Source: Streptomyces sp. NA04227 (GTDB lineage: Bacteria > Actinomycetota > Actinomycetes > Streptomycetales > Streptomycetaceae). Taken from it: 64,000 bases of DNA. The position numbers and the translations under genes were made by a program. The stretch spans positions 2,469,001 to 2,533,000 of the forward strand of contig NZ_CP054918.1 of the NCBI RefSeq assembly GCF_013364195.1. The letters run 5' to 3'. Shown piece by piece: positions 1 to 7,967 of this stretch. The notes beneath the pieces are model-generated. The model was not told the origin of the DNA. It did not search any database and saw only the letters and a list, made by a program, of their open reading frames with translations. Position 1 is the stretch's first letter; every line of letters starts with the position of its first letter.

Positions 1-760
1 CTCCTTCGCCGCGCTCGGCGACAACACCGAGTCCCTGGACGGCGCCCCGTACACGCGCGCGACGCAGACCTGGCGTTATGTGACCGCGCTCGACGTGCTC
101 AGCCACGAGAGCGAGGGCACCGTCGTCGTCCTCGGCGACTCGCTCACCGACGGCATCAGCTCCACCACCGACGCCAACCACCGCTGGACCGACTTCCTCG
201 CCGACCGGCTGCGCACCGAGCGCGACGCGCCCCGCTACGGCGTCGTCAACCAGGGCATCAGCGGGAACCGGGTGCTGTCGGACGGGAACGGGCGGCCCGC
301 CGTGAACCCGAGCGGCCTGTCCCGCTTCGAGCGCGACGCCCTCGGCCGCAGCGGCGTGAAGGCCGTCGTGATCGTGCTCGGCGTCAACGACATCCTGCGC
401 ACCCCGCACGAGGTCAACGCCGACCGCATCGTCGAGGGCCTGCGCCGGATGACCGGCCAGGCACATGCCCGTGGCATACGCGTCGTCGGCGCGACCCTGA
501 TGCCGTTCAAGGGCCATCGCGGCTTCACCCCCGAACTCGACCGGGTACGGCAGAGCGTGAACGAACAGATCCGCTCCGGCCAGGTCTTCGACGCCTACAC
601 CGACTTCGACAAGGCCGTACGCGACCCCTACGACCCGCGCCGCCTGCTCGACCGCTACGACGCGGGCGACCACCTGCACCTCAGCGACGCGGGCTACCAG
701 CGCATGGCGGAGACCTTCGACGTGACGGACCTCAAGGGGCGGGCTCCGGCGCGGCTTTAG
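1..760 (+). CDS. SGNH/GDSL-family hydrolase, 3' part
   Basis: C-terminal part of a serine esterase or lipase of the SGNH fold; the frame is open from base 2 with no start in the window, so the 5' end lies outside. The nucleophile block GDSLTDG is near codon 46, the Gly block is SGNRVL, the Asn block is GVND, and the C-terminal Asp-His pair is in DHLHLSDAGY. All four SGNH blocks are therefore present and in order. Proteins of this layout in Streptomyces are usually secreted, but the signal region is not visible. The gene converges on the following SDR gene across a strong hairpin. The substrate cannot be deduced. Confidence 0.9.
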   Translation, partial: SFAALGDNTESLDGAPYTRATQTWRYVTALDVLSHESEGTVVVLGDSLTDGISSTTDANHRWTDFLADRLRTERDAPRYGVVNQGISGNRVLSDGNGRPAVNPSGLSRFERDALGRSGVKAVVIVLGVNDILRTPHEVNADRIVEGLRRMTGQAHARGIRVVGATLMPFKGHRGFTPELDRVRQSVNEQIRSGQVFDAYTDFDKAVRDPYDPRRLLDRYDAGDHLHLSDAGYQRMAETFDVTDLKGRAPARL

Positions 761-770
761 CCCTCGGGAA

Positions 771-818
771 CCCGCCCCGTGCGGGCGGGACCCAAAACGC
801 GCCGGGCCCCGCCCGCAC
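771..818. terminator. bidirectional terminator between convergent genes
   Basis: Perfect 11-bp inverted repeat (779-789 with 808-818) enclosing an A-rich loop; 771-777 can alternatively pair with 783-789. It lies between two genes that converge, so it probably stops transcription from both sides. Confidence 0.7.
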
Positions 819-819
819 C

Positions 820-1728
820 TCACAGGCCGGCGAGCTGCCCGCCGTCCACCAGATGCGTGGAACCGGTCTGGAAGCCGAAGTCGGGTGAGGCCAGGCCCAG
901 TGCGGCGGTGGCGATCTCCTCGGGGCGGGCCGCCCGTTTGAAGGCGTCCACACTCCGGCTCGCCAGATCGGCCTTGAGCCGGGCCCACTCGCCGTCCGAG
1001 ATGCCGCCGGGCCGGTGCACGTCCAGCATCGGGGTGTCCGTGATCCCGGGGGCCAGCGCCACCACGCGGATGCCGTGCGGCCCGTTCTCGATCGCCGCGG
1101 CCTGCACCAGGCCGGTCACCCCGTTCTTGCTCGACGTGTACGAGGCGAGACCGGGGCGGGTCTGGAACTGGTTCGAGGAGCCGGTCACCACGATCACCCC
1201 GCCGCCCAGCCGCCGCATGTGCGGGATCTCGTACTTCATCGCCAGGAAGACGCCACGGATGTTGGTGGCGTGCACGTCGTCCCAGTCCGCGACCGACACC
1301 TCGTGCAGATCGGTGAACGGCCGTTGCACACCCGCGTTGTTGAGCGCCACGTCGAGTCCGCCGTACGTGGTCACCGTCCGGTCGACGAAGGCCGCCACCT
1401 CGGCGGCCTGCCGCACGTCCGCGCGGATGTAGGTGGCCTCACCGCCCGCCTCGCGGATCTCCCGCTCCACCGCGCGGCCGAGTTCGGCCGTCCGCCCGCA
1501 GAAGCCGACCTTGGCGCCCTCACGGGCGAAGGCCACGGCCATCGCCCGGCCGATCCCCTTCGTCCCACCGGTGACCAGCACCGTCTTGCCCGCGTACCGG
1601 CCCCGCCCGCCGGCCTGGCCGTCCGCCGCCCTGGCCGACGCGGCGCCCACGGCCAGTCCGGTCGCCGCCGTCGCGGCGCCGCCCAGTACGGCGCGGCGGC
1701 TCAGCGGCCCGTTCGTGCTGCCCCTCAC
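820..1728 (-). CDS. Tat-exported SDR-family oxidoreductase
   Basis: NAD(P)-dependent short-chain dehydrogenase of about 302 residues. The Rossmann motif TGGTKGIG, the NNAG motif and the catalytic Ser with YTSSK are all present. I start it at GTG 1728, which has an AAGGGGA ribosome site just upstream. The N-terminus then reads LSRRAVLGG followed by an Ala-rich hydrophobic stretch, a twin-arginine signal. An exported SDR is less common than a cytoplasmic one and implies that it folds with its cofactor before export. The substrate is unknown. The frame is also open upstream, but that extension is Arg-rich and lacks a ribosome site. Confidence 0.87.
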   Translation of the reverse strand: MRGSTNGPLSRRAVLGGAATAATGLAVGAASARAADGQAGGRGRYAGKTVLVTGGTKGIGRAMAVAFAREGAKVGFCGRTAELGRAVEREIREAGGEATYIRADVRQAAEVAAFVDRTVTTYGGLDVALNNAGVQRPFTDLHEVSVADWDDVHATNIRGVFLAMKYEIPHMRRLGGGVIVVTGSSNQFQTRPGLASYTSSKNGVTGLVQAAAIENGPHGIRVVALAPGITDTPMLDVHRPGGISDGEWARLKADLASRSVDAFKRAARPEEIATAALGLASPDFGFQTGSTHLVDGGQLAGL

Positions 1729-1942
1729 GTGTGTCCCCTTCCGGGTCCCTGCTCGGACGCGGCATGGGTCCGGCCCCCACCGCGCGCCGGTCCGTACCGG
1801 CACCCCGCACTCTGTGGCACCCCGCGACCGCTCACATCCCCCCGGCGTCGGGGCCAGCGCCCCACCAAGGACGGTGGACAGCTCTCCGCTCCCCCTACTT
1901 TGGTCGCATGTGCCGTGCGCCGACGCTCCCTACGATGACCGG

Positions 1943-3229
1943 GTGCCGATCACCGAACTGCACGGCCGTATCCCGCACTTGACGTGCCGTCACCTCCAGT
2001 GGCTGACCGGTGCCGGGTTCGTCCTCGTGCTGTACAAGTCCGTGTACGACGCGCTCACCGTCCCGGCGGGGCTGCTCCCCGGCGCGGCGGCCAGCGCCGT
2101 CGTCGCGGCACTGCTGTGCGCCGCGCTGCCGCTGTGCCTCAGGCTTCCCGTGCCGGTGGCCGTGGTGACGCTGGCCGGGTTCCTCCTCGACAACCATGTG
2201 TGGCCGCTGCTCGTCGCCCTGTACGTGGTCGCGCTGCGCCGCTCGGCGCCGGTCGCGCTCGCGCTCACCGGCACGGCCTACGCGCCCGCCTCGATCGGCC
2301 CGTTCCGCGAGTTGGTGGACATGCCGCAGCTGACGTTCATGCCGTGCGCCGCGCTGCTCGTCCCCCTCGCCTTCGGCATCGCGGCCCGCAGCCACCGCGA
2401 GGTCGCCCGGTCCCTGGCCCGCCAGCTGGAGCACTCCGAGGCGGCCAACCGGCTGCGGGACGACCGGGTACGGATGGCCGAACGGGCCCGTATCGCACGG
2501 GAGATGCACGATGTGCTCGCCCACCGGCTCAGCCTGCTCGTCCTGCACACCGGAGTGCTCCAGCGGCGCGGCGCCGAGATACCCGAGCCGGTCCGCGAAC
2601 GCCTCGGCCTGCTGCGGGACACCAGCGCGCACGCCTTGGACGACCTGCGCGACCTACTCGGTGCCCTGCGTGACCGGGCGGATCCCGCGCCGCTGACGCC
2701 CACCGGGGAGGACCTGCCGTCGCTGATCGCCGAGTCCCGGGCTGCGGGCACACAAGTGCGCGCCCATATCGCGGAGTTGGGTGCGCTCCCGACCGCGGTC
2801 CGGCTCGCGGTGCACCGCATCGTCCAGGAATCCCTGACCAACGCCCGTAAGCACGCGCCGGGGGAGCCGGTGGATCTCACGGTCACGGTGGGGCCGCGCG
2901 AAGTCGGCGTGCGGGCGGTCAACGCCTGTGCGGCTGCCCCGCATTGGGCGCAGGCCCCGACAGCCGCCGCACCCGACCGCAGGCAACTCGGCGGCTCACA
3001 AGGGTGGTTCACCGCCTCCGGCACGGAACTCACCACCGGTGGCTACGGGTTGATCGGTGTGGCCGAGCGCGTGGCAGCCCTGCACGGACAACTGACCGCA
3101 CGGCGCACCGCCGACGACCGGTTCCTGCTGCTCGCCCGGCTGCCCGTACCCGTCCACCCCCAGGAGCCGCCGCAGTCACGGGAGGCACCAAAGCCGGAAC
3201 CGGTCACGCTCCGGGGAGCGACGGGATGA
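1943..3229 (+). CDS. two-component sensor histidine kinase (NarL/DesK type)
   Basis: About 428 residues. Several hydrophobic helices occupy the first 150 residues, followed by a HisKA_3 dimerisation domain with the phospho-accepting His in EMHDVLAHRLS (around residue 188) and a C-terminal HATPase domain ending in a GGYGLIGVAERV box. It phosphorylates the response regulator encoded immediately downstream. The chosen GTG follows GATGACCGG with no clear ribosome site, so it may be leaderless. The frame is open far upstream, but that part is antisense to the SDR gene and not protein-like. The signal sensed is not evident. Confidence 0.88.
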   Translation: MPITELHGRIPHLTCRHLQWLTGAGFVLVLYKSVYDALTVPAGLLPGAAASAVVAALLCAALPLCLRLPVPVAVVTLAGFLLDNHVWPLLVALYVVALRRSAPVALALTGTAYAPASIGPFRELVDMPQLTFMPCAALLVPLAFGIAARSHREVARSLARQLEHSEAANRLRDDRVRMAERARIAREMHDVLAHRLSLLVLHTGVLQRRGAEIPEPVRERLGLLRDTSAHALDDLRDLLGALRDRADPAPLTPTGEDLPSLIAESRAAGTQVRAHIAELGALPTAVRLAVHRIVQESLTNARKHAPGEPVDLTVTVGPREVGVRAVNACAAAPHWAQAPTAAAPDRRQLGGSQGWFTASGTELTTGGYGLIGVAERVAALHGQLTARRTADDRFLLLARLPVPVHPQEPPQSREAPKPEPVTLRGATG

Positions 3230-3264
3230 GCGGCGGGGAGCGGGACGGCCGGGCAGGAGGAAAC

Positions 3265-3909
3265 GTGATCAGGGTGCTGATCGCCGACGACGATCCGCTG
3301 GTGCGGTCCGGGCTCACCGATCTCGTCGCCACCGACGAACGTCTCGTCCTGACCGGCGAGGCGGCCAACGGCAGTGAGGCCGTGGAGCTCGCACGGCGCC
3401 ACCGTACGGACGTGGCACTGGTCGACATCCGGATGCCCGTCCTGGACGGCATCGCCGCGACCGGCGCCCTGCGCGCCCTCCCACGGCCGCCCGCCGTCGC
3501 CGTGCTCACCACCTTCGACCTGGACGAGTACGTCTACGGCGCGCTCCGCGCGGGCGCGGCGGGCTTCCTGCTCAAGGACACGCCGCCGGACGACATCCTC
3601 CGCGCGGTACACGTCCTCGCCGACGGCGGGGCGATGCTCTCCCCCACCGTCACCCGCACCGTCATCAACCGCTTCCACAGCCCCGACGCCGCGCGCGCAC
3701 GCGCCGCACGGAAGGCGGTGCGGCGGCTCACCCCCCGCGAACGCGAGGTCCTCGCCGCGCTGGCCGACGGGCTGACGAACGCCGAGATCGCCACGCTGCT
3801 ACGGCTGCGCGAGTCCACCGTGAAGGCACACGTCAGCCGCGTTCTCGCCGAACTGGGTGTGACCAACCGGGTCCAGGCGGCACTCCTCGCGCGCGACGCT
3901 GTCACGTAG
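3265..3909 (+). CDS. NarL/FixJ response regulator
   Basis: 214 residues. The receiver domain has the acidic cluster DDD near residues 8-10, the phospho-acceptor Asp in VDIRMPVLDG (around residue 54) and the conserved Lys in LLKDTPP. A LuxR-type helix-turn-helix follows (LTPREREVLAALADG). I prefer GTG 3265 because AGGAGG lies four bases upstream; an in-frame ATG at 3226 overlaps the kinase stop codon (ATGA) and would add 13 residues. It is the cognate partner of the preceding kinase. Candidate targets are the adjacent LiaF-like and ABC genes, by proximity only. Confidence 0.9.
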   Translation: MIRVLIADDDPLVRSGLTDLVATDERLVLTGEAANGSEAVELARRHRTDVALVDIRMPVLDGIAATGALRALPRPPAVAVLTTFDLDEYVYGALRAGAAGFLLKDTPPDDILRAVHVLADGGAMLSPTVTRTVINRFHSPDAARARAARKAVRRLTPREREVLAALADGLTNAEIATLLRLRESTVKAHVSRVLAELGVTNRVQAALLARDAVT

Positions 3910-3933
3910 GCACGCGTCGGCAGCCGTCCGTCC

Positions 3934-3960
3934 GCGATCAGCGATCAGCGATCAGCGATC
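3934..3960. repeat. 7-bp tandem repeat at a gene 3' end
   Basis: Nearly four copies of GCGATCA. The stop codon of the minus-strand DUF1707 gene (3952-3954) lies inside the array. Confidence 0.85.
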
Positions 3961-4812
3961 GCCGTACTCGCCGCTGCCGTTGTCTCCGTCGCCCCGCGCA
4001 CGGCCGTGCCCCGACCCGTGACCGTGCGCTCCGTACCCGCCGTGCGTTCCCTGCCCGCCGTGCCGGTCCCGGCCGAGGCGGTCCGCACGGCGTTCGAGCT
4101 GCCGTTCGCGGCGCTCCTCCCGGGCGAGACCGCGGGCCTCCCTGCGTTCCAGACGCTCGGCGCGGCGCTCCTCCCGCAGCCGTTCCCGCTCCGCGCGGCG
4201 CAGCTTGCGCTCGATGGCGACGCCGCCCATCAGGGCGAAGCCGGTGACCGTCACCTGCGGCGACCCGGGAGTGCCGGGGCCCGAGGCCTCGTCGCCGAAT
4301 CCGCCCATGACGCCCACACCACTGACCCGTACGGTCAGCTCGGGCGGGACGGTGACCTGGATGCCACCCATCACGGAGAAGCAGCGGAGCACCACCTCCT
4401 CCGCCTCGAAGTGGGCCTCGCGCAGGTCGATTTCGCCGCCGCCCCACATCGCGAAGGCGGTGAACAGGCGCGGCACCGTCCAGGTTCCCCTGCGGGTGAA
4501 GCCACTCCAGAAGGCGAAGGCGCCCCGCGAGGTGGCAGGGCCGCCGATACGTGCGGGCCAGTGCACCCCGTCGTCCGCCGCCGTGGCCGCGACGCCACCG
4601 GGGCTCTTGACCAGCGAGGTCGCCCCGGCAGCCGGAAGGTCCCGGGTCAGCGGCGCCAAGTCCCCGTAGGTGCGCGCCCGGTAGGCCGCTTCGAGGCGCT
4701 CCTCGAACTCCTCCATGTCGAGCCGTCCCTCGGCGAGGGCGTCCCGCAGGACCTCGGCGACCCGGTCACGGTCGGCGTCGGAAGCGCGCAGCTCGGGGTG
4801 TTCCTCCGTCAT
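3952..4812 (-). CDS. DUF1707 / LiaF-like protein
   Basis: 286 residues. Residues 8-60 form a DUF1707 (SHOCT-like) domain with the typical sequence RASDADRDRVAEVLRDALAEG. A middle beta-rich domain with repeated VMGG and LMGG motifs resembles the LiaF-like cell-envelope response domain. The tail is a highly charged Arg/Glu helix followed by a Gly/His-rich end. Such proteins are linked to envelope-stress signalling, and it converges on a two-component pair. It starts 10 bases after the stop of the ABC ATPase gene, so it is probably the last gene of that operon. Confidence 0.8.
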   Translation of the reverse strand: MTEEHPELRASDADRDRVAEVLRDALAEGRLDMEEFEERLEAAYRARTYGDLAPLTRDLPAAGATSLVKSPGGVAATAADDGVHWPARIGGPATSRGAFAFWSGFTRRGTWTVPRLFTAFAMWGGGEIDLREAHFEAEEVVLRCFSVMGGIQVTVPPELTVRVSGVGVMGGFGDEASGPGTPGSPQVTVTGFALMGGVAIERKLRRAERERLREERRAERLERREARGLAREERRERQLERRADRLGRDRHGGQGTHGGYGAHGHGSGHGRARGDGDNGSGEYGDR

Positions 4813-4822
4813 GGCGAGCAGC

Positions 4823-5824
4823 CTATGGTCTCGCCCGGTCCGCGTACATCCGGGCGATGACCGCCTCGATGTCGGGTTCCCGCACCGACAGGTCCACCAG
4901 CGGGTAGCGCGCCGCCACCTCGGCGACCAGCGGCGCCGCCGAGGTGGCGGCGGGGAAGGCGAGCCACTGGCGCGGCCCCTCGGTACGGACCACGCGCGCA
5001 CCGGCCACGTCCAGCGGCGGCAGTTCGCGTTCCAGGTCGACGACGAGCGTGCGCTCGCTCTCGCCCGCCTCGTGCAGGCCGTCCAGCGGACCGTCGTACA
5101 TCAGTCTGCCGTGGTCGATGACCATGACACGGCCGCAGAGCTGCTCGATGTCGGTCAGGTCGTGCGTGGTGAGCAGCACCGTGGTGCCGCGCTCCGCGTT
5201 GAGTTCGGCGAGGAAGGAGCGCACCTTCGCCTTGGAGAGCACGTCCAGGCCGATGGTCGGCTCGTCGAGATAGAGGATCTCCGGGTCGTGCAGCAGTGCC
5301 GCCGCGATGTCGCCGCGCATCCGCTGGCCCAGCGAGAGCTGCCGTACCGGGACGTCCAACAGCTCGCCCAGTTCCAGGAGTTCGACGCAGCGGTCGAGGT
5401 TCTCGCGGAAACGCGCCTCGGGGATGCGGTACATGCGGTGCATCAGCCGGTACGAGTCGATCAGCGGCAGGTCCCACCACAGAGTGGTGCGCTGACCGAA
5501 GACGACGCCGATACGACGGGCCAGACGGGTGCGCTCACGGCTGGGGTCGATGCCCGCGACGCGCAGGGTGCCGCCGGACGGGGTGAGAATGCCGGTGAGC
5601 ATCTTGATGGTGGTGGACTTGCCCGCGCCGTTGGGGCCGATGTAGCCGACCATCTCACCGCGCGCGACCTCGAAGCTCAGCGAGTCCACCGCCCGCACCA
5701 ACTTCTTCTCACGCCGCAGCAGACCGGCTCTGCGCCGCACCTCGAAGACCTTCTCCACCGCCTCCAGACGGATCAGCCCCGCGGCCCGTCCGGCGGGCGC
5801 GGCGACGGTTTCGGTGCTCGTCAT
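4823..5824 (-). CDS. ABC-2 exporter ATP-binding protein
   Basis: 333 residues. Walker A is GPNGAGKST, the signature is LSLGQRMR, and Walker B is EILYLDEPTIGLD followed by the H-loop in TTHD. The C-terminal extension ends in a DIEAVIARMY-type segment, common in ATPases paired with ABC-2 permeases. The ATG is set by alignment with the family; the open frame continues 14 codons upstream. It energises the two permeases encoded upstream in the same direction. The exported substrate is unknown. Confidence 0.9.
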   Translation of the reverse strand: MTSTETVAAPAGRAAGLIRLEAVEKVFEVRRRAGLLRREKKLVRAVDSLSFEVARGEMVGYIGPNGAGKSTTIKMLTGILTPSGGTLRVAGIDPSRERTRLARRIGVVFGQRTTLWWDLPLIDSYRLMHRMYRIPEARFRENLDRCVELLELGELLDVPVRQLSLGQRMRGDIAAALLHDPEILYLDEPTIGLDVLSKAKVRSFLAELNAERGTTVLLTTHDLTDIEQLCGRVMVIDHGRLMYDGPLDGLHEAGESERTLVVDLERELPPLDVAGARVVRTEGPRQWLAFPAATSAAPLVAEVAARYPLVDLSVREPDIEAVIARMYADRARP

Positions 5825-5917
5825 CTCCCCAACTCCCGTGTGTCTTACGAGTCTTGTGCATGGCATGGCATACGGCAGGTGTCAGGCGGCAGGTGTCGGA
5901 CGACAGGCGGCCGCAGG

Positions 5918-6889
5918 TCAGCTTCCGGTGCTGCGGTACGTACGCAGGCCCGCGCGCCAGGCGAGACCCGCGAGCGTGCAGCAGGCCACCGCGACCAGCG
6001 GCGGGCAGAAGGCGAGCGCCTCGGGCAGGTCCAGCGGGTAGTCGCGGCCCAGGATGTACAGCGCGGGCAGCCAGTTCACGAAGGCCAGCGGAATCACGCA
6101 GGTCACCGACCGCACCAGATCCCGGCCGAAGACGCTCGGCGGATACTGCAGCAGCGTATTGCCGCCGTACGTAAAGGAGTTCTGCACCTCGGCCGCGTCC
6201 TGGGCGACGAACTGGAACGCGGCACCGGCGACGAACACCGACACGAAGATGCCCGTACCGCTCAGCAGCATCATCGGGACCATCAGCACCTTCAGCGGCG
6301 ACCAGTCCACCTCCACGGCCCAGAGCGCGTATCCCAGGACCAGCAGTCCCTGCGTGATCCGGCCAAGTCTGCGCAGCGCGAACTTGTCCGCGGCGACCTG
6401 CGCGAGCACCGGAACAGGCCGCACCAGCAAGGTGTCCAGGGTGCCGTCCCGCACCCGGCGGCCCAGCCGGTCCATCGAGCCGAACAGCAGGTCCGCCAGG
6501 CCGAACGCGGTACCGGCACTCCCGTAGAGCAGCGCCACCTCCGCCAGGGTGTAGCCGCCGAGCGAGTCGACCTGCGAGAACATCAACAGGATCGCGACGA
6601 AGTCGAGCCCGGTCGCCGCGAAGTTCCCGAACAGGGTCATCGCGAAGGAAGCCCGGTAGGTCATCGTGGAACGGACCCACATCGCCACGATGAGGCCGTA
6701 GGCCCGCAGCCCCTGCGCCATCAGGGCCGCGCGGCCCGTCACCGCCTCTGCCGCCTCTGTCGCCTCCGCTGCCTCTGCCGTCCCGCCGATCTCGGTGATT
6801 TCGGCCGTCTCGGTTGTCCCGCCGCTCTCGGTAGCCCCGCCGCTCTCAGTCGTCCCGGCGATCCCCGTGGTCTCGGCCGCGTCAGCCAC
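5918..6889 (-). CDS. ABC-2 family permease (second subunit)
   Basis: 323 residues with six predicted membrane helices after a cytoplasmic lead. It matches the ABC-2 (DUF990-like) permeases that pair as two different subunits with one ATPase. GTG 6889 overlaps the stop of the upstream permease gene (GTGGCTGA), so translation is coupled. Unusually, the first 50 residues are a Thr/Glu/Ala/Gly-rich low-complexity segment built from 9-bp DNA repeats (6745-6880); an internal start at MAQGLRAYG would remove it. Confidence 0.87.
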   Translation of the reverse strand: MADAAETTGIAGTTESGGATESGGTTETAEITEIGGTAEAAEATEAAEAVTGRAALMAQGLRAYGLIVAMWVRSTMTYRASFAMTLFGNFAATGLDFVAILLMFSQVDSLGGYTLAEVALLYGSAGTAFGLADLLFGSMDRLGRRVRDGTLDTLLVRPVPVLAQVAADKFALRRLGRITQGLLVLGYALWAVEVDWSPLKVLMVPMMLLSGTGIFVSVFVAGAAFQFVAQDAAEVQNSFTYGGNTLLQYPPSVFGRDLVRSVTCVIPLAFVNWLPALYILGRDYPLDLPEALAFCPPLVAVACCTLAGLAWRAGLRTYRSTGS

Positions 6890-7694
6890 CCTGGACCACC
6901 ACCCGTCGCGTCGCCGCCGACTGCACGAGGCGGCCCAGGGCCAACAGCGCGGCCGCCCAGCCGAGTTGGAAGGCGTACCCGGCGACCAGGTCCCCACCGG
7001 TGCGCTCGCCGAGCAGGATGTCCGCGGGGAGCTGCATCAGGGCCGCCCACGGCAGGAGTTGGGCGATGTCACCGAGCAGCCCCGGGAACACGTTCAGCGG
7101 CAGCAGCATCCCGGAGAAGAAGATCCCGGCGAGCCACGCGATCTGCGCCACGCCCGCCCCGTCCATCAGCCAGAAGGCGGACAGCGCGACCAGAAACCTC
7201 AGCGCGAAGCTCACGAGCGTGCCGAGAACCAAGGCGGCGGCGAACGCCAGCCACCGCAACGGGTCGGCCGGGAGCGCCAGTTCGAACATCAGTGCCCCGA
7301 ACAGCATCGGCGTGATCCCCCGCGCCAGCAGATGAAACGCCGCCCGCCCGAGGTCTCCGGCCAGCCACCACAGCTGAAGGTCGACCGGCCGGTACAGATC
7401 GATGGCGATGTCACCGGTACGGATCCGCTCGATCAGCTCATCCTCGAAGCCGCCGCCGAGCAGCGCGAACGCCATGTGCAGCGCCTGCCCGATCCAGACG
7501 TACGTCAGGGCCTGCGCCTGGTCGTAGCCGCCGAGGCCGGGCCGCTCCTCCCACAGCGCCACGTACGTGTACGCGAGGATCAGCCCGAAGACGGTGTTCG
7601 TGAACACCCCGGCCGCCGTCGCCGTGCGATACGTCGCGTACCGCCGGAACCCACCCCGCGCCACGGCCGCGTACATGCCCACCGCCCCGGCCAC
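6882..7694 (-). CDS. ABC-2 family permease (first subunit)
   Basis: 270 residues, about six hydrophobic helices, with the conserved ABC-2 region DELIERIRTGDIAIDLYRPVDLQ. First gene of the operon permease-permease-ATPase-LiaF-like. I choose GTG 7694, preceded by GAGGGGGCAG; GTG 7682 and ATG 7676 are alternatives that change the N-terminus by six residues or fewer. The 273-bp gap to the divergent penicillin-binding protein gene should hold both promoters. Confidence 0.87.
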   Translation of the reverse strand: MAGAVGMYAAVARGGFRRYATYRTATAAGVFTNTVFGLILAYTYVALWEERPGLGGYDQAQALTYVWIGQALHMAFALLGGGFEDELIERIRTGDIAIDLYRPVDLQLWWLAGDLGRAAFHLLARGITPMLFGALMFELALPADPLRWLAFAAALVLGTLVSFALRFLVALSAFWLMDGAGVAQIAWLAGIFFSGMLLPLNVFPGLLGDIAQLLPWAALMQLPADILLGERTGGDLVAGYAFQLGWAAALLALGRLVQSAATRRVVVQGG

Positions 7695-7967
7695 CCTGCC
7701 CCCTCGCCTCGCTGCCCGCCCATCGGCACCAAAGCGCACGAGCCTAGCCGCGACCACAGCACACCGCGACGCCTTTTCCCCGGGCGGACCACGCCGGAAC
7801 GCGAGCCGCCACACACGGTGCGAAAGTGTCCCAGAAGGGTGATGCCCGGCGTTTCGGACGCACGAGTGCCGCATCCGCCCACCGGCACGCACCGGTACGC
7901 GGACCCGCGGCACGCCGACGGACGACAGCGCAGCACACGGCAACGGCGATCGGGAGTTCGGTCCGAC

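Noticed and set aside
1433..1942. Upstream extension of the histidine kinase frame
   Set aside because: Antisense to the SDR gene and not protein-like; GTG 1943 gives a normal length.
4715..7315. 866-codon plus-strand ORF antisense to the ABC operon
   Set aside because: Codon and residue usage (Arg/Gly/Gln-rich, no domains) is that of an antisense shadow; the minus-strand genes carry complete ABC motifs.
6795..7967. Upstream extension of the PBP reading frame
   Set aside because: Antisense to the permease gene and lacking family similarity.
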